Source of the DNA: Mytilus californianus
Lineage: Eukaryota; Mollusca; Bivalvia; Mytilida; Mytilidae
Assembly: GCF_021869535.1 (NCBI RefSeq)
Contig: NW_026262734.1
Span: 74,462,339-74,526,338 of the forward strand
Direction of reading: 5' to 3'
DNA: 64,000 nucleotides
Below the pieces are notes generated by a model. That model searched no databases. It had not been told where the DNA came from and was given only the letters and a program-made list of their open reading frames with translations. How positions within the stretch are numbered: the stretch's first letter is position 1; each line of letters opens with the position of its first letter. Of this stretch, positions 55,073 to 64,000 are shown piece by piece. The translations under genes and the position numbers were made by a program.

Positions 55073-57490
55073 ATTACGTTTTGAGAAACGCCTTTACGAT
55101 TAGTGATATCCCAGATAAGGGAAACATTTATTTTTATTGCGCTTGTACACAATGTAAAATCCATATAAATGACGACGATATTTCACATGCTATCTCAAAA
55201 ATGTATTTCTCGGTGGTGCCTGACTTGTAACCCAAATATATATGTACTAAACACTTTTTTAGCTTGCGACCCCTCGGGCATCTTCGCTAGCCAAGGGTTA
55301 CGATCCACTTCCCTCCTCTCCACCCTTGGCAGATTGAGATAGAATTTCGGAGACACAAGGTAATGATTTTCATTGGTTGCAGTCGAAACTCGCTGCATCC
55401 AATCAAAAAGCGCCTATAACAAGATCACGTGTAAATGTAGAAAGTGTATGTAAACAATTGCCACGTGCTTATTGTGCAACAAGTCTTTACATCCCTAAAC
55501 ATACGACTATATTTAGTGACAATTTGAATGTTTTTAATCAACTAATAGAAGTTCCTGTGTATGTTTCTTGCACAAATACATGAATGTCAACGTATATTTT
55601 CGTTTCCTGCTTTATCAAGTGTGTAGAATCTAGACGCTTCCGTGTTTTTACCTCCAAATTGAAGAGTTCAAGTGCTACCATTGGTCAAGAATAATGAATT
55701 CGGAATGGGCATGACTTTAATCTACTACAAAGTTGGCCATTAATGTTTTAGCTGTATCAATTCTCCAGGTACTCATCACTTTTTTGTTTTACGATATATA
55801 TCCCTAAGTGTGAGGAACAAACATCAATCCTCAAATAAAAACTTATCATGTGAAATTTCTTAATTTGATTTTATATCTGAAGGAGAGAACGATGAACAAT
55901 TATTGTTTTCTGTTCTCTAGCAATATTTCTACATTAAAGACATTATGAAAACGTGCTTTATTATCCATGAACTGTTAATTTTACGTTTCAGGTTGAAAAT
56001 TTGGCGTTTGCTTTCTCAATCAGCTTTAAATTAATTTCCAGTAATTCCTAAAAATGATAATTTAAGACATAAAAATGAAACAATTGGGTGCAAAGAGGTA
56101 CATGGCTGTTAAGTAGATAATCGAAATATGCACAATAATTGCAAAGTTTTAACATGATTTCAAAGCACTTTTTACTATGAATGTTGTATCAACATTCTGT
56201 ATATATATTCTTCCCCCACTTACTAGCTGTATTTTGCAACATTTTATAACCAAGTATTGAGAATTTCTTTTATATTTTGTACCAAAACTAATTAACGTTA
56301 CTGGTATAGTTGGGGAATTAAAATGTTTTTTTTGGGGGTATGTAATATTGATATAGAATGTTACTGCTATAATTTTAAAGTCAAAATCTATAACCATGAT
56401 ATGTGTAATGACAATGAAAGTAAAAAGAAACCTAAAATGTTATTATTTTCTTTAATCTTTTTTGCAGAATCGCTTATCGAAGAGAGTAAAAATTCCTGTT
56501 AGTTGAAATATTGCAGTAAACTCCATATAAAGAACTCAAAATATAATAGTTTCGTTATATTTTATAAAAGATAGAGCAATTTAACCAAGTTAAAGTCATA
56601 TGAAACTTCAAATTTGAAAAAAGAAGTTCAATATGTTTTATATACTTGAATGGCTAAGTTGTATTATAAAACAAGTGTACATGGACTCTCTTGTGAAAGA
56701 ACATCCATTATCTTATCAAAATAATCAGAAATGTACTGCTATTGAATTATTGTCTTCCCGTATACTAATTCGTCGATATTTTTCCATATGCAGTGACCTT
56801 AACTACGAGACCTCTCGTTAGAACTTCGGCCACCGCACTACGCAAGTGCAAGGAAAAACCGTGATGACAAAATGTTAACAAACGTGCACTTGAAGGTAAA
56901 TAGTAATAATTGATTCTTAAAGAACATATTAAGTACACAAAATCATATAACACCAATTATTGAAAAGTGTATTAAACACATGGGAACGAATAGAAAAATA
57001 TAAAAGAAAATCAACATCGCTCTTTCAATTAACTTTTTTTACATGCTCTACGTGCTTCTGTGTTGATTGTTTATCAATGTCACGATCCGGTAAACCTCGG
57101 CAATAAACTCGAAAGTTAGTGAGCTTGCGATCACAAATCACCGAATGAAATATTATGTGTCGATTATACGTTATAGATTCGTAATAAATGTAAATAAACG
57201 TACATATAAGACTTAGTTTAGTATATATATATGCATGCATTAGTTCAATAATTTCCTGAAAATTAAAATTTTTTGAAACTCGTTTTATATGACTCTAATT
57301 CATAATGCTTAAAAAAACAACACACTAATTACCTGCTTTTGTTTATTTAATCATTTCAGATAAATTCCTATTTCGCAAAATACAATTTCTTCTCGCCTCT
57401 ATACTTTTGTTTATATATCTTTTAACATGAACTATGTACTATTGTAATGTTGGCATGGAGACCACGTGCATGGGTGCTGCATCAAATGCC
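55073..57490. repeat. Right copy of segmental duplication, proximal block
   Basis: Partner of 2265-3400. It includes GAGAAACGCCTTTACGAT, ACTATGAATGTTGTATCAAC, CTTCCCCCACTTACT, TTTATAACCAAGTATTGA and the CATGGGTGCTGC end. At 56195-56210 it shows the site without the HHrep monomer. Confidence 0.75.
55128..56150. mobile_element. Right-copy-specific insertion of about 1 kb, unclassified
   Basis: The left copy joins GGGAAACAT directly to GATTTCAAAG. In the right copy the same flanks are split by 1023 bp, with AACAT on both sides (55123-55127 and 56151-56155), suggesting a 5-bp target duplication. The alternative is a deletion in the left copy. Two CCAAT-like boxes occur near 55370-55400. No transposase or TIR was recognised. 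Confidence 0.5.
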
Positions 57491-57734
57491 ATAGTATCAA
57501 AGTCTAATTGGTTTATAAATTATTATTTTCATCGTGATTGACATCAAACGAAAAGTAACGAGAACACCTGTATTCACGTTTTTCGAGCTGCAATTGACGA
57601 GGTCAGACGCCACTGTCCTATCTCTTTATTTGCTAACGTTGTGAGACTTGAATTTCAACCTTTAGTAAGTTTTGATTTTATTCTGTGTAGTAAGTCGGAG
57701 GTTATTTTTGTTTTTGTGTCAGGAGGTTTTAGCC

Positions 57735-58615
57735 GGAGACACATTTACAGAAGAGAGGCGAAATATACCAAAGTCGAAAGTAAACTAACAACGCCATGGC
57801 TAAAAAAGAAAATGACCAACAGACAAACAATAGTAAACAAAACACAACATAGAAAACTAAAGATTGAGCAACACGAAATTGGGGTGATCTTAGGTGCACT
57901 GGGAAGGTAAGCAGATCTTGCTCTACACATAGGCACCAGTCGTGGTGGTCATTTAAGTACAAACCCGGTGTTAATATAAATAAGAAGATGTGGTATGAGT
58001 GCCAATGAGACAACTCTCCATCCAAGTCACAATGTATAAAAAGTTAACAATTATAGGTCAAAGTACGGCCTTTAACACGGAGCCTTGGCTCACACCGAAC
58101 AGCAAGCTATAAAGGGCCCCAAAATGACTAGTGTACAACAATTCAAACAGGAAAACCAACGGTCTAATCTATATAAAAAACGAGAAACGAGAAACACCTA
58201 TGAACCACACCAACAAACGACAACCACTGAACAACAGGCCTAATTTTAAGTCTAATTCGGTAGGTCATATTCGGGGAAAAGGGATGGGCATGTATTTACG
58301 ACAATTGGAACGTATCCATGGTCATCTGTGAAAACAGATATTCCATAACGGTCAACCAACTCGTGATAGTGTCCGTAAAATTTACGAAGGGATGATTTCA
58401 ACTTCGCCACTTGGAACTCTTAGTTTAATAGCTTCCTTGTGAGCAGGAAAACTCTTTTAAGGAAATCAAAATAGGAAATACAACCCTGGAATATCGTATC
58501 AACTGGGAGATATATACTCCGTATGCAGTCGCTGCTGGAATGTTGCTTCATAGAAATGGGAAGTTTACAATTAGGAAGCTGAAATCATATTATATAGATG
58601 GTTGATTATTGTTTT
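57735..58615 (-). repeat. Composite mussel-type repeat inserted in the right duplication copy
   Basis: It contains complements of family C (CGCCATGGCTAAAAAAGAAA, GGTAAGCAGATCTTGCTC), then family A (AGTGCCAATGAGACAACTCT, GGAGCCTTGGCTCACACCGA, AACCAACGGTCTAATCTAT), then CGTATCCATGGTCATCTGTG and CAACCAACTCGTGATAGTG, which match the composite near 11890-12080. It splits the block shared with 6235-6600. Confidence 0.6.
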
Positions 58616-58883
58616 TGCCCGAAAATATTCTTAGCTGGAAGCACGTGTTGTTGAAATTTAATCTATGGCATAGTTGTGTGCTTGCTTTTCACTCTTTTAT
58701 GTTAATTTTAATTTTGATTAGAAATTTACGGGCTGAGGTGTGCTCTATTTCTTTTATCTGTAAAGAGTGCACAAGTGGCCGCCTAATCGAAGTTAATTTT
58801 ATCAGAGATAAGAAAGTGTTTGACAAAGTTTTTATTGTCATTTGTGCAATTGTTGTTTTTTTCAGGTGTTCAGAGTTTCAAAT

Positions 58884-58901
58884 ATGAGATTGTCGGCAAA
58901 A
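58884..58901 (+). pseudogene. Duplicated galactosyltransferase exon 1
   Basis: ATG AGA TTG TCG GCA AAA (MRLSAK), preceded by TTTTTTTCAG and followed by donor GTAACT. The G at donor position +5 of exon 1 in the functional copy (GTAAGT) is C here. The exon itself could be used, but the next exon is broken. Confidence 0.7.
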
Positions 58902-59404
58902 GTAACTATGAATATAATTAAATAGTAACCAATATATCAAATTACTTGCCAATGAGGTTATTGAGTATTGCGAAAAAATTGTTTACGGAGAACTTGTGAA
59001 CAAGTCAACCTGTCAAATGGAGAACATAACCAAAAATCCTCTGTATTAAACCTCTGTAAAATTTGTCAATAAAACATTTTCCTGCTGTGTTAACATCAAA
59101 TTTCATAGTATCAAAGTCTAAATGGGTTGTACCTTATTATTTTTAATGAAAGTAATAGACAGTTAATTCGACAAAACGTGCCATGAAACTCAAAACACAA
59201 CATACTGTTAAAGCGACAAGCCGATCACACACGCTCACACAAGCTATACTACCGGATAATAAATTTTTAGAAATTCAAATACTGCTAAAACGGTTTTACA
59301 ATATTTGATACATTTACTATAAGGAAACTTCTTATCATAGAACTGTTTCGACCACAACTGTCAGCCTGATTTTCAAGTATATGTTATGTTACAATGAATT
59401 TGTA

Positions 59405-61005
59405 TAATCAGGGATCATGTCGAATCCCTGATTTTTCAGGGATTCTGCATAATCACTAAAATCATTAGTGATTATATATAATCCCTGAAAATGACCACTG
59501 AATTTACATAATCACTGACAATTTTAAGAATTATTTTACAAATTCCCTGGAACGTTTTCAGGGATTATCAATAATATAAATATTCTCTGTTTGGTAAAAA
59601 AAAAATTCAAATACAGACAAAAATCGTATGTTTAACCTCTTGATGGTTTAAGTGGACAGTTTTCCTTCCCTGTCCATTTTTCAAACCTTATTAAAGTGAA
59701 CATTTTTTTTCTGGTGATATTCTATTTAACTGTGTTAAATCACATTAACTCATAAAAAATAAGTATTTTAAATCGAGATTAATAATACTAGTACCAACAT
59801 AAATGAGCAGATCATGTAATTTGCTGTAAAACAAAGTGGGTGAGAGTTTACGAACAAGTCAACATGAACAAGGAATTCGAACTATAAACAAAGAAATGCA
59901 ACTAAACGTTTGGAAACACAAACAGAACACATGCGTGATAGATTGAACACAATTTTTGAGGAGGCTGTGTTACCGGTGATTCCGCATGTCGATTGCTAAA
60001 AGGGAGACCCCAAAAACATAAAGGCTATCGTTCATAAAGGGCTGAAAAGAATAATGCCTGACTACGAAACATCGAAACATGAAATTATGCTCAGATAATA
60101 CAGAAGGAATCAATATGAGGTGTCTGGTTGACCTTTTTAGCACCTTCAGATGTTTCTGATGAACACTTTCTTTCTGTTCAAAGATCAGTAAAATCAGATT
60201 CAATATGTGAAAAGATATAAGAAGATGTGGGTTGAATGCCAATGAGACAACCCTCCATCCAAGTCAAAATTTATAAAAGTAAACCATTATAGGTCAAAGT
60301 ACGCTCTTCAACACGGAGCATTGGCTCACACCGAACAGCAAGCTATAAAGGGCCCCAAAAATTACTAGTGTAAAACCATTCAAACGGAAAAACCAACGGT
60401 CTTATCTATATAAAAAACGAGAAACGAGAAACACTTATGAACCACATCATCAAACGACAACTACTGAACATCTATAAAGGTTTTTTTTTTAGGTTAAAAA
60501 AAAAAAAAGGATAAGCAGAGCAAATGTTCAAAGGGGTTTGCAGAATAGAGAATAATGGGCAAACAGTGCAAAATAAAAGGCTAAAAACTAAAGAATAGAC
60601 AAATAGTCAAAAAATAAGAAAAGAGAATAATAATGTGCAAAACATACAGTATAGAGAAAAAGGATGTAAAAAATAAAGAATAAAGAAATAAAGGACCACC
60701 ATCCACACCCTCATAGTAGATGTCATCAAAAATTACAATGTAGTTGATTTTAATTAGAATATTATGCTTAAACTTTTGATATTTTTGTTTCTTAAGATGT
60801 TTAAATAGATCTAATAGAATGAATTATTTTTATTTTACTTGTATTCATTGTCTCTTCATTCCAGTTATTACATAAAATACCTGAACATTTTAGTAATTAT
60901 ATATAATCACTAAAGTTACCAGTGATTATATATAATCCCTGAAAATTTCAAGAATTATACATAATCCATAATTCTACAAATTCACTGTAACATGTATACC
61001 CTGTT
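59405..61005. repeat. Region bounded by AATCCCTGAAAA-type palindromic repeats
   Basis: 59405-59590 and 60880-60990 both contain AGTGATTATATATAATCCCT followed by GAAAAT, plus TCAGGGATT complements and AATCACTAAA. The right end carries the motif in direct orientation about 1455 bp from the left. Between them lie a family A repeat (60215-60465) and A-rich sequence. It may be a non-autonomous element with subterminal repeats, but exact ends were not found. Confidence 0.45.
60215..60465 (-). repeat. Family A interspersed repeat, uninterrupted copy
   Basis: GAATGCCAATGAGACAACCC through CACACCGAACAGCAAGC to CGAGAAACGAGAAACACTTA. It shows the uninserted form of the site occupied by the MITE at 36916. 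Confidence 0.7.
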
Positions 61006-61914
61006 TTCAAGTGAAAGAAGATATCGCTAAATTTCTATTTTCATATTGTTGAAAACTGCATATCTACACAATGAATTCGTGTCTTGAAGGAAGGTTTGTG
61101 GTGATAAAAAACGACAGCTTTTTACAGGAAATAAGAGTATTTGAATATCAATTAGGTGTTGTTGTTTCGAAGATGTTCCATGTTTCCTCAAATGTTTTTT
61201 TTTCCTGCATCACTTTCACCGCATTTATATATATTTTCTATTTTTACCTGCGTCGCCGAAGTCCAGAGCAGGTCTAGTACCCGCTCGACTCCGTCCATTC
61301 GTTCGTTTGTTTGTCTATTCGTCTGTCCAAAAGATCTTGGTAGAAATCTATCGTCAAAGTTTTCTTGGTTTTTATCGAAGGGAACGATTTTATATATTCT
61401 GCAACTTGATAATGATAAGTTGTAGCGGGTAAGCAATTTTAGCATCTGCCGTGCATCAACTTTCAGTTTGCTGTTCGTTTGAAATTTTTACGACATTCTT
61501 GAACAAGTAATATTTTCGTCACAGTCTGTTTTGGCTTGTATTGAAGGGAATAATTTGATATTTGGTCTGCAGCTTGTTAATGATCAGTTGTAGCGTAAAA
61601 TCAATGATGACATCTGCCCTGCAGCAAATTATACAAGAAAAAATTTCGTCGAAGTTTTCTTGCCTTCAATAAGTTATACTTCAGTATACATGTACATGCA
61701 ACATCAATCAATCAAATGCAGCAACGCGAGTCCATCCACGGTATCGGACTTGTTTATTCAATGATTGTTACAGCAGATTTCTAAAAAGTTCAATTCTTAC
61801 AATTTTGTTTTATTCCAATGCAACGAATTTGCAAAAGTTGTACACGTAAGTTGCAAATGTGTTTTTCAGTCGACCCGTTAATCCGTAAGACATGGCATAA
61901 TATTTTTTAATCAA
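61006..61914. other. Spacer with a short repeat, no gene
   Basis: A CGTCGCCGAAGTCCAGAGCA and GTCCATTCGTTCGTTTGTTT stretch near 61250-61330 looks repeat-derived. The overlapping 60-90-codon frames are not supported. Confidence 0.4.
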
Positions 61915-62969
61915 ATCTTCTTCAAATTTGTGGAAAAGTTTTATCAAACTTAGATTAGCTCGATGATTTGGAATTTTGAATTGAGGAACCCTTTTCTGTA
62001 AAGGGATGTCTTAGGGTATCCCATATTAATTAGCGTCTCCCGGATACCGCACTCATTCTTTTTAGATCTTCTTCAAATTTTTATGACGGTTATCTCACTC
62101 AATACTTTAGAAGAATTCAATAATCAGATTAATGTGAAATGGGGAGACATGTTTTTCTAGTAAGGGGGACTTTAAAAAAAAATATTATATTATTTATTGT
62201 CCGAGAGATAGCACATTATTTCTATCATATCCTCTACAAATTTGTATAAAGGTTTCCATTCATAAATACCTCGAATAAATTCAAGAATCAGAATAATCTA
62301 ATATGAGGGGATTTCTTTCAGAATTGGACTTTTTTCAAAGTATTCAGACAGATTTTCTATAAACGGGGGCATTAGCTGTATTAGCATTTCGGGCGTATTT
62401 TAGACTAGATGTCATTTTATCAAATATCGTGGTGTTCTCGATTATTGTTTTGTACATATATCAGGCCGTTAGTTTTCTTGTTTGAATTGTTTTACATTTG
62501 TCATTTCGTGGCATTTTATATTAGCTGACTGCTAGGTATGGGTTTCGCTCATTGTTGAAGGCTGTATGGTGACCTATAGCTATTAATTTCTACGTCATTT
62601 GGTCTCTGGTGGATAGTTGTTTTATTGGTAACCATGCCACATCTTCTTATTTTTATAATGCCTGTAAAGTGCAGGTGGTCTTGGATTTGGGCTAACGTGG
62701 AAATTGTGGTATTTAATGATTTTCTGCAAAGCACGTTACATTTAAGAGTAAGAGCAGAGACGGGTCGGATTGTTGTCAAAATAATGTGTAAAGGTTGGTT
62801 ATATTAACTTGTCTTCCTGTGTATTCTTTAAGAGTGAACTAGCACGTTAAAAATCTAGCAAAACCTTGACGGACTTGTATTAAGGAAAGTGGATATTCAT
62901 ATCATATCAACATGTTTGAAAATGACAGTCAAATATTTTGTCTAATATATATGTATATTCTAATTGTAG

Positions 62970-63220
62970 AAGATTGGTGGCGGTTGTGAACGTACTTGTT
63001 TAATCGGACTTTTGGTCTCTGCGACTCTTGTTTATGCACTCAATCTTAAGATTTATCATTCAATTTCAAAAATACATGGGAATATAAAGAGTCTTTTAGA
63101 TATAAACACCAACACATATTGAGTCAGACGATTTCAAAAAGAGTTATATGGACTCAGCTAATTCATGACAGAAATTCCAACTAACATTTGAACGATGTTC
63201 CTGGCCACCAAAATATTTAC
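62970..63220 (+). pseudogene. Duplicated galactosyltransferase exon 2, frameshifted
   Basis: The TTGTAG acceptor and GTAAGT donor are kept. The translation follows exon 2 (KIGGGCERTC, LIGLLVSATLVYALNLKIYH, SISKIHGNIKSLLDI) with an in-frame two-codon deletion. It is then thrown out of frame by a net +2 change near 63105 and stops at TGA (63120-63122). Downstream exons, if any, lie beyond the window. An assembly error is possible. Confidence 0.75.
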
Positions 63221-64000
63221 GTAAGTTTATAATACATATCATTCTGTCAAAGAAAAAGAAATTCTTTTGTTCTTTTAAAAGTACTATATGGAAGACTTTT
63301 TCTAATATTGTGAAGCATAAAAGATAATCTTGGTATAATCACTGCATGCAGGACGTCAAATTAGTCGACAGTTGACTAATTGTTGTGTCAGGGTGTTTAT
63401 TGTGTGCGCTTCGCACGCAACTAATTCCAGTTTGTATCAAACGATTTGTTTTGTCTCTGTATTTAAAAAAAATAACACTTGTGAGCGATCATTATGTTTT
63501 CATTAATAATTTACGCCATGAGAAGGTTAATTGGATATTTGGCTGCGAGCTTCTCTGTATGGTGACAGCTTTTGATACTAATTGCCAAACAACGACTGAC
63601 TCATTCATTTACCGATTACCTTGATCTTGATTGTCATTGGCTATCGATGGCAATGTTTTTTTACGATGCAGTCTATTATAGTTTCGAATTCGTTACCTTT
63701 GACCTTGATCGTTCTAAACTATGGTTACATCGTAGATAGCGTCGCTGATCTGTTCGCTGATTGGACAAAAATGTCATTGTTGCTGTTCTAACATAATTAC
63801 GTTAATTTAATATTTGTGTACAGCAGGTGATAGTTTTAAGTAAAAATATCTGAGATAAAAACTTATAGCAATGTTTAAATTGATGGTTTCTTGATAAAAA
63901 GCTTTTTACTACAATAGAAAATATTTACTAATGGAAATTTTCGAATTTGAATACAAGCTATACTGGAACGCATCCATCCATGCGGTATGTTACAAAAATG
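63221..64000. other. Right copy, intron-2 block, then unique sequence
   Basis: Similarity to 13763-14250 continues to about 63700 (ACTGCATGCAGGACGTCA, CGAGCTTCTCTGTATGGT, GCAGTCTATTATAGTTTCGA). The counterpart of exon 3 is not seen before the window ends. Confidence 0.6.

Overview
This is eukaryotic, AT-rich, intron-containing DNA with very dense repeats. Several interspersed repeats (for example at 12.0-12.5, 21.5-21.9, 37.5-37.7, 57.7-58.2 and 60.2-60.5 kb) look like families I associate with marine mussel (Mytilus-type bivalve) genomes. That assignment rests on recognition, not on a search. I call only one intact protein-coding gene. The rest is retroelements, DNA-transposon derivatives, satellites and a segmental duplication.

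Gene. A beta-1,4-galactosyltransferase family gene (GT7) lies on the + strand, with its start codon at 6979 and stop at 17862. Eight coding exons join in frame to 381 codons, with a single N-terminal membrane anchor and the DxD and WGGEDDD motifs. The 5' part of this locus (about 2.2-14.2 kb) is duplicated at about 55.07-63.7 kb. There exon 1 is preserved, but exon 2 carries a frameshift and a stop, so the second copy looks like a pseudogene running off the window.

Main discovery. A roughly 540-bp tandem repeat (called HHrep here) occurs as one isolated monomer (2.38-2.92 kb), a trimer in intron 1 of the galactosyltransferase (9.48-11.09 kb), a long array (24.65-31.76 kb) and a short array (35.37-36.54 kb). 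Each complete unit carries a compact type I hammerhead ribozyme: CUGAAGA, a 4-bp stem II, GAA, a palindromic stem III (AUCCGGAU), an AUA cleavage site and a 6-bp stem I. I can place 18 copies, 16 of them with all conserved core bases. This is the architecture of animal retrozymes and of the small Penelope-associated hammerheads that cleave as dimers. Between the two largest arrays lies an inverted pair of Penelope-like retroelement copies (31.83-35.35 kb) with reverse transcriptase and GIY-YIG endonuclease remnants. The 3' ends of these copies resemble the recurrent edge of HHrep insertions, which makes a Penelope-like element a plausible mobiliser.

Layout. 0-1.1 kb: 3' end of a reverse-transcriptase element. 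2.2-14.2 kb: left copy of the duplication, with a LINE remnant (3.5-5.4), a LINE 3' fragment (8.9-9.46), the HHrep trimer and two tRNA-derived SINE copies (11.1-11.75). 13.5-17.9 kb: body of the galactosyltransferase gene. 18.8-19.4 kb: degenerate membrane-protein-like frame. 22.9-23.7 kb: element with 162-bp internal repeats. 24.6-36.5 kb: HHrep arrays and Penelope pair. 36.9-37.5 kb: MITE. 39.5-42.2 kb: 539-bp tandem duplication holding a TTAA element that itself holds a hAT-like MITE. 42.9-49.3 kb: minisatellites and a degenerate satellite. 51.2-52.8 kb: inverted copy of the element at the window start. 55-63.7 kb: right copy of the duplication.
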